Notes under the pieces: generated by a model | What the model saw: the letters and a program-made list of their open reading frames with translations, nothing else | What the model was told of the DNA's origin: nothing | The model's database searches: none | Program-made: the position numbers and the translations under genes | NCBI RefSeq assembly: GCF_000011105.1 | Contig: NC_000961.1 | Coordinates: 1-64,000, forward strand | Source of the DNA: Pyrococcus horikoshii OT3 | GTDB taxonomy: Archaea > Methanobacteriota_B > Thermococci > Thermococcales > Thermococcaceae | DNA length: 64,000 nt | Reading direction: 5' to 3' | Shown here: piece by piece, positions 8,499 through 18,062 of the stretch | Layout of the letters: each line of letters begins with the position of its first letter | Position numbering within the stretch: the first letter of the stretch is position 1

Positions 8499-9327
8499 CT
8501 ATCTCTAAGCTAACATCGAAGTTCCTCACGGAGTGGGTTAGGTAACCTAAGCTTATAACGTCAACATCAAGCTTTGCATACTCCTCTATATTTTCCGGAG
8601 TAATCCCTCCAGAGACCTCTATCTTAACTCCATCTCTAAGCCCTAGCTCCCTTAGCTTTTCAATTACTTCTTTAATCTCCTGGGGTTTCATGTTGTCGAG
8701 CATTATTACATCGGCCCCAGCTTTAGCGGCCTTCACGGCATCTTCAAGGTTCTCAACTTCAACCTCAACCACTTTATAAACGGAGAACTCCTTAGCCCTC
8801 TTTATAGCTTCCTCCAGAGGAACCAAAGCTAGATGATTATCCTTTATTAAGATAGCATCACTGAGTGAGAATCTATGAGGCTCACCGCCACCGATCATAA
8901 TAGCCCTCTTATCTATAAGCCTTAGAAGACTCTTCCTCGTTCCAGCAACCTTTACCCTTGGATTAACCTTCCTAACCTTTTCAACAAGCTTCCTGGTTTC
9001 TGTAGCTATCCCACTCATCCTTCCAATTATATTGAGGGCCGTCCTCTCCACGAGAAGAATCGCTCTCGCATTCCCCTTAACTTCAGCTATAACCTCCCCC
9101 TTTTTTACGTATTCCCCATCTTTTTTCAATACATTAACTTTAACCCCAAAGTGCTCAAAGAGAACCCTTGCCTCCTCAACTCCAGCTATGACTCCATCTT
9201 GCTTTGCTATTATAACTGCTTCAGCATTCATATCCTCTGGAATTATGGCCTCGCTCGTTACATCTCCATAAGGACTATCCTCGTATACGAACCTAAGGAG
9301 GTACTCTAGGGGTATCACAGTGATCAC
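8476..9327 (-). CDS. nadC: Nicotinate-nucleotide pyrophosphorylase (quinolinate phosphoribosyltransferase)
   Basis: The enzyme converts quinolinate and PRPP to nicotinate mononucleotide, the last step of de novo NAD ring synthesis. Family motifs are ERTALNIIGRMSGIAT (about 96-111), VAGTRKSLLRLIDKRA for RKT-type PRPP/quinolinate binding, GGGEPHRFSLSDAILIKDNHLAL, VEVEVENLEDA, and VSGGITPENIEEYA near the C-terminus. The size (283 aa) is standard. Its start overlaps the GNAT gene's stop by four bases, placing it at the 3' end of the NAD operon. Confidence 0.97.
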   Translation of the reverse strand: MITVIPLEYLLRFVYEDSPYGDVTSEAIIPEDMNAEAVIIAKQDGVIAGVEEARVLFEHFGVKVNVLKKDGEYVKKGEVIAEVKGNARAILLVERTALNIIGRMSGIATETRKLVEKVRKVNPRVKVAGTRKSLLRLIDKRAIMIGGGEPHRFSLSDAILIKDNHLALVPLEEAIKRAKEFSVYKVVEVEVENLEDAVKAAKAGADVIMLDNMKPQEIKEVIEKLRELGLRDGVKIEVSGGITPENIEEYAKLDVDVISLGYLTHSVRNFDVSLEIVKPRVSS

Positions 9328-10133
9328 CCCTTAGCGTAAGCTAGTATTCCGTAATAAATATCAACTTTCTCCTCAATTTTAGATCCAAGCCTCATCCTCA
9401 TGCACGACGTTACTTGAGAGGGCTTAAATATCTTTATTAGCTCTAAAGCATCTTTATTTACTTCGGGAATTATTATTTCTCTGGCCCCTAGCTGAAAAGC
9501 TTTAAGGAGTATTTTCTCCGCAACCCTCGGAGAGTCAGCAACTAGGGGACCTATCTTTCCTCTGTACACGAGACCAAAGCCTTCATTCTCAGCACATAAA
9601 AGCCTCGCTCCTCTCCTCATATAGGCTTCTAACACCCTAATTCTGTCATCCCCAAAGGCTTTCTTATCAATTTCTTTAACCCAATTAGGAATTTTATTAA
9701 CTTCGACAACCCCTTCTACCCTTTTAATCGGCCTCTCCATTAGCTCATATCTAACAGTTCTATACTCATCTACAAATTTGAACTTCTTATAAAGGCCATA
9801 TCCCTGGGAACTAGCGTCAAGCCTAATCGTGTCAACTTTTCTTCTTCCAATTTCAAGTAACCTTCTGAATACTTCCGTTCCAATTCCTCTCCTCTGATAG
9901 GCCTTCTTCACCCCCATTAACCCTATCCAAGCTTGCTTATTGTAAAAGAATATGCAACCCATTCCTACAGGTTCATCCTTAAGAAAAGCCAGGAGACAAC
10001 CGTCGGGTTGAACTTCCAGGGAAATTTCAAAGGAGGATTTAACGCTTTCCCTGGGCCCAGGAAAGTTATAGGCATCAATAAATATTGAAACCATATCCTC
10101 TATATCATCAGGAGTTGCATACCTTATTATCAT
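9324..10133 (-). CDS. GNAT-family N-acetyltransferase, two-domain
   Basis: The first half is a canonical GNAT domain with the acetyl-CoA pyrophosphate loop [21 protein letters not shown] (about 80-99) and [23 protein letters not shown]. The second half (about 130-269) resembles the degenerate GNAT-like C-terminal domain seen in tandem archaeal acetyltransferases. The substrate is unknown. It overlaps nadC and nadA by four bases on each side, so it is co-translated with NAD synthesis enzymes. A direct role there is a guess from position. Confidence 0.85.
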   Translation of the reverse strand: MIIRYATPDDIEDMVSIFIDAYNFPGPRESVKSSFEISLEVQPDGCLLAFLKDEPVGMGCIFFYNKQAWIGLMGVKKAYQRRGIGTEVFRRLLEIGRRKVDTIRLDASSQGYGLYKKFKFVDEYRTVRYELMERPIKRVEGVVEVNKIPNWVKEIDKKAFGDDRIRVLEAYMRRGARLLCAENEGFGLVYRGKIGPLVADSPRVAEKILLKAFQLGAREIIIPEVNKDALELIKIFKPSQVTSCMRMRLGSKIEEKVDIYYGILAYAKG

Positions 10134-11032
10134 TTGCTCATCTCCAGCATTCTTTCTATGGCTTTCCTAGCCTTCCTAGCGATCTCCTCCGGAACCTCAA
10201 CTTTGTACTTCATATCCTTGAGGGATTCGTAGATATTCTTGAGGGTTATAGCCTTCATCCCAATGCAGAATGCATCCTCCCTTGCAGGGTAAAACTTCTT
10301 TTGGGGATATAGTTTCCTAAGCCTGTAGACCATCTCCCTCTCCGTGAAGACTACCCACTCATCCCACTCGCACGCCCTCTTTATCATTCCGCCAGTAGAG
10401 GCTATAATATCAGCTTTCTCCTGAACCTCTGGGATGCACTCAGGATGGATCATTAGCTTTGCATTTGGGTGCAGTTTCTTAGCCCTCTCAACGTCATCAA
10501 GGGTGAACTTCTGGTGAACGTAGCAATGACCCTTAGATGGAACTGGGATAATCTTTTTTCCAGTCATCTTAGCTACATAATGAGCAAGATTCTTATCGGG
10601 GCCAAATATTACTACATCTGAATCAAGCTTCTTGACTACCTCAACGGCGTTCGCTGACGTAACTGTAACGTCAGCATAGGCCTTAGCTTCAGCCGTACTA
10701 TTCACGTAGAGAACAACTGGAGCATTGGGATACTTCCTCTTAGCTTCCAGGATGTGCTCAACCTTAAGCATGTTAGCCATTGCACAAGTAGCTTCCCTAG
10801 AGGGAATGAGAACGACTTTATCTGGATTTAAAATCTTAGCGGTTTCGGCCATGAAATCCACTCCGGCGAATACTATGACGTCGGCATCTACCCTAGTAGC
10901 CCTCCTTGCAAGTTCAAGGCTATCCCCTATAAAATCCGCAATGTCTTGAACTTCAGGAAGCTGATAATTATGGGCCAGTATTATCGCATTCCTTTCCTCT
11001 TTAAGCCTCAAAATTTCTTCAACTAAATCCAT
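10130..11032 (-). CDS. nadA: Quinolinate synthase A
   Basis: NadA condenses iminoaspartate with dihydroxyacetone phosphate to quinolinate using a [4Fe-4S] cluster. The three ligands expected for the family are visible: Cys in [11 protein letters not shown] (near 83), SKGHCYVHQ (near 170) and DAFCIGMK (near 256). Also present are [24 protein letters not shown] at the N-terminus, [20 protein letters not shown] and [11 protein letters not shown]. The 300-residue length is normal. It is oxygen-sensitive, as expected for an anaerobe, and lies in the nad operon. Confidence 0.97.
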   Translation of the reverse strand: MDLVEEILRLKEERNAIILAHNYQLPEVQDIADFIGDSLELARRATRVDADVIVFAGVDFMAETAKILNPDKVVLIPSREATCAMANMLKVEHILEAKRKYPNAPVVLYVNSTAEAKAYADVTVTSANAVEVVKKLDSDVVIFGPDKNLAHYVAKMTGKKIIPVPSKGHCYVHQKFTLDDVERAKKLHPNAKLMIHPECIPEVQEKADIIASTGGMIKRACEWDEWVVFTEREMVYRLRKLYPQKKFYPAREDAFCIGMKAITLKNIYESLKDMKYKVEVPEEIARKARKAIERMLEMSK

Positions 11033-11075
11033 TTCAACATCCCCATCAACGGATTAATTTGCATGCATATAAAAA

Positions 11076-12263
11076 TCATAAGATTGAGACTATGTACATG
11101 AGACCAACAATGAAAAATACTAAACTTGGGAGGAGCATCTTTCTGTAGACCTTCCTAAGCTCCGCTCCGTAGTATTCCGCTGAAAATACAAGACAAAGGT
11201 GAACTGGACTAAAGAGTATCCCCATGTAACCTCCCAAGTATGCCAGGGCCACCTTATCAAAGCCCGTAAAGAAAGGTTCTAGAAGAGGAAATACCATAGC
11301 AACGTAGGCGAAGCTTATCCCCGTCATTAACCCAATTATAAAGGGTGTCAAGGTAAGAACTAACGCTACTGGAACATGAAAACTTAGCATTAATTTTGGG
11401 ATTGAGTTAACCAACCCACTAACTTCTATAACTTCCTTAAAGTACATAACCGCTATTAAAAGGAATACTATCCTAGGCTGGAAGGCTCTCTCCAGAACCT
11501 CCTTAAGGTTAATCCTCATAAAATTTGGGATTAAAATTGATAGGAAGCCCAGGAAAGATCCATAAAGCATGTCTACTCCAAAAATAACTGATATTACAAT
11601 GATAATGACGATTGGATATATAGATTCAATTAGCATTCTTAAACCCTTCATTTTATTCTTGTCGCTTTTTTCGTTTTCTTTTAGGGGATGTATAAAGAAT
11701 ACATAGCCAATTAAGGCCATTAAAATCGTCAAGGGAAACATCTTCACACTTATCTCCCTAATTGATAAACCGAGTATCGCTGACATCAAAACTATAGCTT
11801 GATACATAGGCCAGGATAGCTCCCAGATATGCCTGAACCAGTAGTTTATGAACGTTTTAACCTCTGGGTTTAACTTGAACTTTTTAGCCACACCTTCTAT
11901 CATTGGGGCCGAGACTAAAGCTCCAGCGGGCATGGGCATTAACCCTATTAGGGCAGGTAAAGTCCAGAGAGAGTGCTTAGCCTTTGGAAAAAGGTGAAGA
12001 GTGCCCTCTTCCATTTTCTTTAGATATCCGATCTGAGAAAAGACCTCAGTTATTCCCATTATGAATGCTATTATCAAGATAAGCCTCATGGTATCCCACG
12101 AGATTGTAGCTAAGTAAAGTGATTTTAAGGTACCACTAATTCCAAGTCCAGATAGCAGGGCCAAGGTCAAAGCCCCGGTGAATATTGAGATTCCTATATT
12201 AACCTTAAGCCATATCAAGACTATAACGACCGCGAAGGAAATGAGAAGTAGGGTTATTCCCAT
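11076..12263 (-). CDS. Membrane permease of the DUF401 type within the NAD operon
   Basis: The 395-residue protein is almost entirely hydrophobic, with about ten predicted membrane segments. It has the family-like stretches GLMPMPAGALVSAPMIEG and GYMGILFSPVHLCLVFSAEYYGAELRKVYRKM, which I associate with DUF401, a relative of gluconate/dicarboxylate-type transporters. The substrate is not known. It lies between nadA and nadB in the same direction, so a link to aspartate, a dicarboxylate or an NAD precursor is suggested by context only. Confidence 0.75.
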   Translation of the reverse strand: MGITLLLISFAVVIVLIWLKVNIGISIFTGALTLALLSGLGISGTLKSLYLATISWDTMRLILIIAFIMGITEVFSQIGYLKKMEEGTLHLFPKAKHSLWTLPALIGLMPMPAGALVSAPMIEGVAKKFKLNPEVKTFINYWFRHIWELSWPMYQAIVLMSAILGLSIREISVKMFPLTILMALIGYVFFIHPLKENEKSDKNKMKGLRMLIESIYPIVIIIVISVIFGVDMLYGSFLGFLSILIPNFMRINLKEVLERAFQPRIVFLLIAVMYFKEVIEVSGLVNSIPKLMLSFHVPVALVLTLTPFIIGLMTGISFAYVAMVFPLLEPFFTGFDKVALAYLGGYMGILFSPVHLCLVFSAEYYGAELRKVYRKMLLPSLVFFIVGLMYIVSIL

Positions 12264-12297
12264 TTAACCACCTAGATTGAAATGGTAAGATGAAAAT

Positions 12298-13683
12298 TTA
12301 AACGTTAGGGTAGAAGAAGCTAGAATGCTCAAACTCTTTTCTCATGAAGGGGTAGTCCTTCCTATAGTGGGCCCCCCTGCTTTCTTCCCTCTTGAGGGCT
12401 GAAATTATAACGGCCTTAGCAACTAACTTAAGTCTCTCATCTACTTCTATCTCTTTAAGCTTTCTCAGCCCTTCTCTAAGTGACCATTCATCCCTAACTA
12501 TCCCAGCATGGTTCCAGAGTACCTCCCTTATCGAATCAACGTCTCCAAGTTCATTAAAAGAGTAAGGAGCATCGTTCACCTCCCTCTTGGGTTTTTCCCT
12601 TGATATAGTTCTCGCAACCTCCAGGCCGGAAACTACGCACTCTAGGAGAGAGTTACTGGCCAACCTATTTGCCCCATGGAAACCATTGCAAGCAGATTCT
12701 CCAATAGCGTATAAACCCTTAATCCTCGTTCTATAGAAAGCGTCTACACTTATCCCGCCTATAGTGTAGTGGGCTACTGGAGTTATCGGAATTAAATCCT
12801 TCTCAGGATTTATCCCTTCTCCCCTAAGAACCGAGTAAATGTAGGGAAATCTATCCTTGAAGTTTTCTATCCCTCTAGCGTCAAGGAAGACTCCTTTACC
12901 CTCGAGCATCTTCATGTAGATTGCTCTGGCAACTATATCCCTAGTTTCCAGTTCATTAACGAACCTCTCACCGTCTCCAGTGACAAGCTTTGCTCCAGCC
13001 CCCCTAACGGCCTCGGTAATTAGGTAAGTCCTTTTCCCTATAAATCCAGTTGGATGAAACTGAACAAACTCCATATCCCTCAATGGAACACCTTTAAGTG
13101 CTACATCCCCAATTAGCAGGCCAATGTTATTCTTAACCCCTGCGGTAAACCTATAGAGACCTGAAAATCCGCCGGCAGCTATTACAACAGCGTCAAATTT
13201 AAGCAACTCTCCCTGAAGGAAAACTCCAGCAAGCTTCCCATTGTTTATCCCTATTTCCTCAACAAAACCCCTTATGAAGTTAACGTCGAGTTCCCTGGCA
13301 TGCTTTTCCAGAATAGGAATGATATGCTTTCCTGTTTCGCTTTTAATCGTGAATATCCTGGGGTAAGAATGACCACCTTCAAGTTCGTTTCCAGTGAAAG
13401 TTACACCATGAGATGTTAAGAAGTCATGAGCCTCGCTGGATTTGGAGATTACATTCCAAACGATCTCCTCATCGTTTATGTACTTCCCAGCCTTTATCGT
13501 GTCAAGGACGTGGATCCTTATTGAATCTCCCTCTAATAGGGGAAGTGCTATTCCGGCCTGAGCTAAGTAGGAGTTTGAATCAGTTGACCTAGGTCCAATT
13601 ATTGAAACATCGAATCCCTTTTCAGCTAGAGCTATCGCAGCAGTCAATCCAGCGAGACCACCTCCTACGATACCAACCCTCAT
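12298..13683 (-). CDS. nadB: L-aspartate oxidase
   Basis: This FAD enzyme oxidises aspartate to iminoaspartate, which NadA uses. The dinucleotide-binding start MRVGIVGGGLAGLTAAIALAEKG, the active-site segment MEFVQFHPTGF, EAVRGAGAKL, and the FAD C-terminal signature YAIGESACNGFHGANRLASNS are all visible. In anaerobes fumarate rather than oxygen is the likely electron acceptor. The reading frame also has an ATG three codons upstream (13692). I chose 13683 because the FAD-binding strand begins right after it. It follows the PEP carboxylase gene closely. Confidence 0.95.
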   Translation of the reverse strand: MRVGIVGGGLAGLTAAIALAEKGFDVSIIGPRSTDSNSYLAQAGIALPLLEGDSIRIHVLDTIKAGKYINDEEIVWNVISKSSEAHDFLTSHGVTFTGNELEGGHSYPRIFTIKSETGKHIIPILEKHARELDVNFIRGFVEEIGINNGKLAGVFLQGELLKFDAVVIAAGGFSGLYRFTAGVKNNIGLLIGDVALKGVPLRDMEFVQFHPTGFIGKRTYLITEAVRGAGAKLVTGDGERFVNELETRDIVARAIYMKMLEGKGVFLDARGIENFKDRFPYIYSVLRGEGINPEKDLIPITPVAHYTIGGISVDAFYRTRIKGLYAIGESACNGFHGANRLASNSLLECVVSGLEVARTISREKPKREVNDAPYSFNELGDVDSIREVLWNHAGIVRDEWSLREGLRKLKEIEVDERLKLVAKAVIISALKREESRGAHYRKDYPFMRKEFEHSSFFYPNV

Positions 13684-13688
13684 CTCCA

Positions 13689-15098
13689 TCATCCCAGGAA
13701 TCCCCTAATTTGGGCCAACTTCATAACATCCCCCTGTCCCCTAAACACTAGTTCCGCTTCCCTTACATACTCATCATCTATGTCGGGCTTAAATTCTTTA
13801 ACTTTCTCAGACAATTCCCTAAGACCAACTCTCTCGGCAACTTTAAAGCTGAAGAACCTCATGGCAAACTCTAGGTCATCATATAAGTTTTTGTAGTATT
13901 CAGATATACTATCGAGTTGGTTATCACTTAACTCATTAAGTCCAAGTAGCTCAGGAGGAAGTCCAATAGAGTACAGAGAAGCCGTGAACTTTATAACCCT
14001 TGGAAGAGATAAACCGCCTACATTCCTGGAATATCCAAAGAGTCCAATGTGAAGCTTTCTTTTTCTTCTGTCAGGGATCCTCGTGACGATGTTCCTTATA
14101 TAGGGAGCTAAAATTTTGAGTTGCTTCTGGTATTCTATCTCATAGAGCTGAATGAATTCTGGAATATCCAAAGGGTCGGGAGCTTCACGCTTTTTCGACT
14201 TAACGATTTCCACGGCCTTCACGACATCCTTAGTTGGATGGTCATATTTGAAGCTACTCTGGATTGTATATGTCTGAACGCTTGGATACTCCTTGAGAAC
14301 TTTTTTAACGTTCTCCGGCCTCATCCCACCTCTAAACGGTGGGCTTCCTACCCCAATTATTGGATATATAGGGGTTGAGGTCTCCTCCTCGACCTCGCCG
14401 ACCTGCTCAAGGGCCTTCTTAACGTATGTTACAGCGGAAAGGAGACCGTAGTTCATCGCAGGGTCGCTCCTTGCAAAGAAGACTCTCAAGTATTCTGGCC
14501 TTTTCCTTCCTATGTACTCCCTAATTATCCTTCCAGACTTTAACAAGGCAACTTTTGTCTCAAAAAGAGGTATAACATTTATCTCTTTTGGATAAAATTC
14601 ACCTATCCATTCCTTAACGGTTACGTCATATATTACCTCCCCTGAGAGGGAGACTATCTTCCTATAAAGCTCATGAACTCTTAACATCTCGGCTAAACTC
14701 GTTGTCATTGGGAGTATTACCTCAAAGATTGGAGCTATGTTATCAAGGTAGAAAACCCTCGCATAGTCAGCAGCCCTAGTTATTCCTTGCAAGGTTTCAA
14801 GTAACAGCTTAGCCTCCGCCTTCTCAACGCTTGGGTTTGGAACCCTAGGCGTTAACCTTAAGTCCTCGCCCAAGATATTTTCTTTAAAAAATGTTGGATA
14901 CCTCTCAAGTAATTTCTTAACGACAAACTCGTCAACCTCTTTTCCTTCGAAATCCCACATTTGTTCATCTGCTCCGAGAACACTAAAGGCATAGAAGGCT
15001 TCAGTTATCTCATCCTCCCCTCCGAGTATGGGTGAACTTGCAAAGAATGGTATCGAGTAGTTGTCAGGATGTTGAGTACTCATTATTCTAGGTATCAT
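13689..15098 (-). CDS. ppcA: Phosphoenolpyruvate carboxylase, archaeal type
   Basis: The enzyme carboxylates PEP to oxaloacetate. The protein starts MIPRIMSTQHPDNYSIPFF, the hallmark N-terminus of the short archaeal PEPC (about 470-500 aa against 900 in bacteria), and contains FEGKEVDEFVVKKLL, IGVGSPPFRGGMRPENV and FRGQGDVMKLAQ. The open frame extends to 15116, but a CTTTTAAATA TATA element near 15128-15138 places initiation near 15108, favouring the ATG at 15098. Oxaloacetate can be aminated to aspartate, the NadB substrate, which explains its place before nadB. Confidence 0.93.
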   Translation of the reverse strand: MIPRIMSTQHPDNYSIPFFASSPILGGEDEITEAFYAFSVLGADEQMWDFEGKEVDEFVVKKLLERYPTFFKENILGEDLRLTPRVPNPSVEKAEAKLLLETLQGITRAADYARVFYLDNIAPIFEVILPMTTSLAEMLRVHELYRKIVSLSGEVIYDVTVKEWIGEFYPKEINVIPLFETKVALLKSGRIIREYIGRKRPEYLRVFFARSDPAMNYGLLSAVTYVKKALEQVGEVEEETSTPIYPIIGVGSPPFRGGMRPENVKKVLKEYPSVQTYTIQSSFKYDHPTKDVVKAVEIVKSKKREAPDPLDIPEFIQLYEIEYQKQLKILAPYIRNIVTRIPDRRKRKLHIGLFGYSRNVGGLSLPRVIKFTASLYSIGLPPELLGLNELSDNQLDSISEYYKNLYDDLEFAMRFFSFKVAERVGLRELSEKVKEFKPDIDDEYVREAELVFRGQGDVMKLAQIRGFLG

Positions 15099-15127
15099 AA
15101 CGCCCTTGCTTCTCATCCAAATTAGTC

Positions 15128-15138
15128 ATATTTAAAAG
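15128..15138 (-). promoter_or_regulatory. TATA box upstream of ppcA-nad operon
   Basis: The minus strand reads CTTTTAAATATGAC about 30-40 bases before the preferred ppcA start. This would make the ppcA transcript nearly leaderless and argues against the upstream in-frame ATG at 15116. Confidence 0.5.
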
Positions 15139-15184
15139 TATTGGGATAAATTTTGAAGAAAAGGCAAAATACTAGTGTTAGCTT

Positions 15185-15430
15185 TCAATTGCTCCAAGCT
15201 TCCAGAGAGCACTCCAAGTGATCTACCTCGCCCTGAAGGGTGATGTTTTCGAAGAGAAAATATAAATTTTTGAAGTAGCTCTCCTCACGATTCCCCCAGA
15301 GAGATATTGAAAAACATACCATCAGCGTAGCAAAGATTTCCAATTTTCTTTAGAAAGTTCACACATGCCAAAGTAATAGATCATCCTGCGGCAATGGGGC
15401 AAGTAGCTCTCTTGCCTTGTCAGAACTTCT
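15185..15430 (-). pseudogene. Remnant of a small protein gene broken by two frameshifts
   Basis: The 406-base gap between ppcA and the thermosome gene has no intact frame but carries protein-like segments in consecutive minus-strand frames. They are KARELLAPLPQDDLLLWHV (about 15368-15425), NFLKKIGNLCYADGMFFNIS... up to about 15290, and EESYFKNLYFLFENI continuing to ...LECSLEAWSN and a stop at 15187..15185. Shifting frame near 15368 and near 15290 yields one continuous chain of roughly 80 residues. The family is not recognised. It may be a true pseudogene or two sequence errors. Nothing else is evident in the gap. Confidence 0.4.
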
Positions 15431-15522
15431 ACATTTAATGTTCGCTTAGAACTAAAGAATTTAGACAAACCTTTAACTTTAATTTGCTAAAGTAAGAAAC
15501 TTAAGAGAAGAGGGGAAAGACT

Positions 15523-17172
15523 TCAGTCTAGGTCGCTACTACCGCTGAATTCCTCGCTTCCTCCTCCCTTCTCTCCTTCCTTCTCCTTCTCGAGCTTGCT
15601 GGCTGCGATGACATCGTCGATTCTGAGTATCATTATAGCAGCTTCACTGGCACTCTTAATAGCCTGCTTCTTGACTCTCACAGGCTCGATGACTCCCCTC
15701 TCCATCATATCAGCTGGCTCACCCTCATAGACGTCGATACCTATGGTTTGTCCCTTCTCCTTGTGGGCAGCGATGACCTTAACTAGTGTCTCAATTGGAT
15801 CGAGACCAGCATTCTCAGCTAGTGTCCTTGGAATAACCTTGAGGGCCTCTGCGAAGGCTTCGATAGCTAACTGCTCCTTGCCACCGACTTCCTTTGCGTA
15901 CTCGTCGAGCTTGATGCTGAGCTCTATTTCACTAGCACCTCCACCTGCGATTATCTTTCCATCCTCAAGTATGTCCTTGACTACCTTAATGGCATCCTCA
16001 AGGGCCCTCTCGACTTCGTCAACTACGTGCTCAGTTCCACCCCTGATGAGTATCGTCACGGCCTTGGGGTTCTTGCAGCCCTCGACGAAGATCATGTTCT
16101 CTCCAGCAACCTTTCTCTCTTCTACGAGTTCTGCTTCACCGAGGTCCTCTGGTGTGAGATCCCTGATGTTGGTTACGATCTTAGCTCCAGTGGCCTTAGC
16201 AAGCTTCTCCATGTCACTCTTCTTAACCCTTCTTACGGCCAATATTCCGTACTTAGCTAGGTAGTGCTGGGCTAGGTCGTCAATTCCCTTCTGGACGAAC
16301 ACTACGTTAGCTCCGACCTCCTTGATCTTGTCGACCATCTCTTTGAGCATCTTCTCCTCTTGCTCTAGGAAGGCCTGGAGCTGCTCTGGGCTGGTAATTC
16401 TTATCTCAGCATCTGTCTCGGTCTCCTTGACTTCAAGGGCATCGTTAATGAGTGCAATCTTAGCGTTCTCAATTCTCTTTGGCATTCCTGGGTGAACTAC
16501 CTCCTTGTCAATGACTACACCTCTAATTAACCTTGTGTCTCTGACAGCCCCACCTTCCTTCTTCTCGAGCTTGATGTTGTCAATGTCAACCTTAAGCTTA
16601 CCATCCTTCTCCTCTGCGACTAGCTTAACGGCCTCGACTGCGAGCTTAGCTAAGTACTCCCTCTCCTCCTCGGCCGCTTTACCGGTTATTGCTGTCATTG
16701 CCGCTTTAAGGAGAACCTCCTCATCGTCAGGCTTGACTTCCTTGGCTATGCTGTCAAGTATCTCCTGGGCCTTTTGAGATGCTAAGGTGTATCCCTTGAT
16801 GATTATGCTTGGGTGAATGTTCTGGTCAAGTAATTCTTCAGCCTTCTTTAAGAGCTCACCAGCAATAACTACTGCTGTAGTTGTTCCATCACCGGCCTCC
16901 TTGTCCTGGGTCTTTGCAACCTCGACCATCATCTTAGCTGCTGGGTGCTGGATATCCATCTCATCGAGAATTGTAGCACCGTCATTTGTAATTACAATGT
17001 CACCAAGGCTGTCAACGAGCATCTTATCCATTCCCTTCGGACCGAGTGTTGTTCTTACGGTTTCAGCTATTATTCTAGCTGCGAGAATGTTCATTCTCTG
17101 AGCATCTCTACCAACATACCTTTGGGTTCCTTCAGGTAAAATCAGAATTGGTTGACCTGCTAACTGTGCCAT
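15523..17172 (-). CDS. thsA: Thermosome subunit (group II chaperonin)
   Basis: This 549-residue ATP-dependent folding chaperonin forms double-ring hexadecamers with a built-in lid. The equatorial ATP-binding motifs [26 protein letters not shown] (about 45-70) and [16 protein letters not shown] (about 92-107), the apical domain, and the C-terminal [34 protein letters not shown] are all present. The C-terminal tail is short and acidic ([10 protein letters not shown]) and lacks the GGM repeats of many group II chaperonins. It is the only chaperonin gene in the window. Confidence 0.98.
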   Translation of the reverse strand: MAQLAGQPILILPEGTQRYVGRDAQRMNILAARIIAETVRTTLGPKGMDKMLVDSLGDIVITNDGATILDEMDIQHPAAKMMVEVAKTQDKEAGDGTTTAVVIAGELLKKAEELLDQNIHPSIIIKGYTLASQKAQEILDSIAKEVKPDDEEVLLKAAMTAITGKAAEEEREYLAKLAVEAVKLVAEEKDGKLKVDIDNIKLEKKEGGAVRDTRLIRGVVIDKEVVHPGMPKRIENAKIALINDALEVKETETDAEIRITSPEQLQAFLEQEEKMLKEMVDKIKEVGANVVFVQKGIDDLAQHYLAKYGILAVRRVKKSDMEKLAKATGAKIVTNIRDLTPEDLGEAELVEERKVAGENMIFVEGCKNPKAVTILIRGGTEHVVDEVERALEDAIKVVKDILEDGKIIAGGGASEIELSIKLDEYAKEVGGKEQLAIEAFAEALKVIPRTLAENAGLDPIETLVKVIAAHKEKGQTIGIDVYEGEPADMMERGVIEPVRVKKQAIKSASEAAIMILRIDDVIAASKLEKEKEGEKGGGSEEFSGSSDLD

Positions 17173-17260
17173 CTCAACCCACCTCCCTTATTTTTACGTT
17201 TACTCAGCTTTTAGATTTTAGTTACCTAATGTGTCTTCCATACATAGGTTCCTTTGTGTT

Positions 17261-17272
17261 GCTTATAAATTT
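17261..17272 (-). promoter_or_regulatory. TATA box of the thermosome gene
   Basis: The minus strand reads AAATTTATAAGC here, roughly 90-100 bases before the start codon. This predicts a leader of about 60-65 bases, long for this genome and therefore a place for heat-shock control. I do not see a convincing Phr-type operator. Confidence 0.45.
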
Positions 17273-17333
17273 TTCGGTACTTTAAAGCAAAGGGCTTATA
17301 TATGCTCTGGAGAAGGGAAGACTGGTGTAATGC

Positions 17334-18062
17334 ATGAAAAAACTCCTTCTCGTCAGCGCGGTATTGCTCACCCTGATTGTAGCTGGATGTATAGGGGGAA
17401 CAACCACAGAAACCAAAGTCTCCAGGAGCGATCTATATTCCAAACTAAAGAACGAAACGACGCTGGCCGTTACATGGAGTATGGAGCTTTTAAACTCCAC
17501 AAATGGAGATGTTCTCGCGAGATCTAATGGAAAGGCCGTCGTATATCCTAACTTGATTATATCTTATAGGGAAAGTAGGGGTAATAATTGGCTCTCCAAG
17601 TCATTAATAACATGGAAGGATAACCATGGGAAATTGATAATGCTAATGACAATCGACAATCAGACTAAAAAGTTCGAGGATTCCAAGGAATTTAACGTGA
17701 CGATAGCTAGGATGATGGCATTTCCTAGAGGGGAACTCGAGATGCTTCTCCTGGATAACCTAAAGTTCAACTCCACGAGAGTTAAAACCTCATGTAACGA
17801 TAAGTGTACCCTCAACATAGTAAGGGAGAGAAGCCAGGTTTTATTCAACGCTCGGGGAGAAGCTTGGAGCATAATTTACATGGAAGGAAACGTAACCTTC
17901 AATCCAGATAATTGGGAAATATCACAGGTAGTTATTTTTATGAAAACATCGGAAGATCTCGCCGAGAGGATAACTTATCAGTTTTATAGAGAGGGGGAGG
18001 TTGATAAATTAAAGGAGGAAATAGAAAAGGCAGGAGAAGAGATTGCTAAGGGTAACTCTTAA
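17334..18062 (+). CDS. Predicted lipoprotein, 242 aa
   Basis: The N-terminus MKKLLLVSAVLLTLIVAGCIGG is a lipoprotein signal with lipobox LIVAGC (Cys about residue 19), so the protein should be anchored outside the membrane. The mature part is Thr/Ser/Asn-rich, mostly beta, with several NxS/T sequons, and ends in a charged helix (DKLKEEIEKAGEEIAKGNS). Two cysteines (CNDKC) may form a disulfide. The family is not recognised; the fold may resemble LolA-like lipid carriers, a guess. A CTTATATATG promoter element lies at 17295-17303. It converges on nrdG with a 17-base overlap. Confidence 0.75.
   Translation: MKKLLLVSAVLLTLIVAGCIGGTTTETKVSRSDLYSKLKNETTLAVTWSMELLNSTNGDVLARSNGKAVVYPNLIISYRESRGNNWLSKSLITWKDNHGKLIMLMTIDNQTKKFEDSKEFNVTIARMMAFPRGELEMLLLDNLKFNSTRVKTSCNDKCTLNIVRERSQVLFNARGEAWSIIYMEGNVTFNPDNWEISQVVIFMKTSEDLAERITYQFYREGEVDKLKEEIEKAGEEIAKGNS

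Noticed and set aside
15391-15416. GGCAAG...CTTGCC hairpin as a terminator or small RNA
   Set aside because: A six-pair stem with a seven-base loop inside the decayed reading frame and no U-tract; chance pairing is likely.
15743-16264. 173-codon frame antisense to the thermosome gene
   Set aside because: Serine/alanine-rich shadow of the opposite strand; the thermosome frame is unambiguous.
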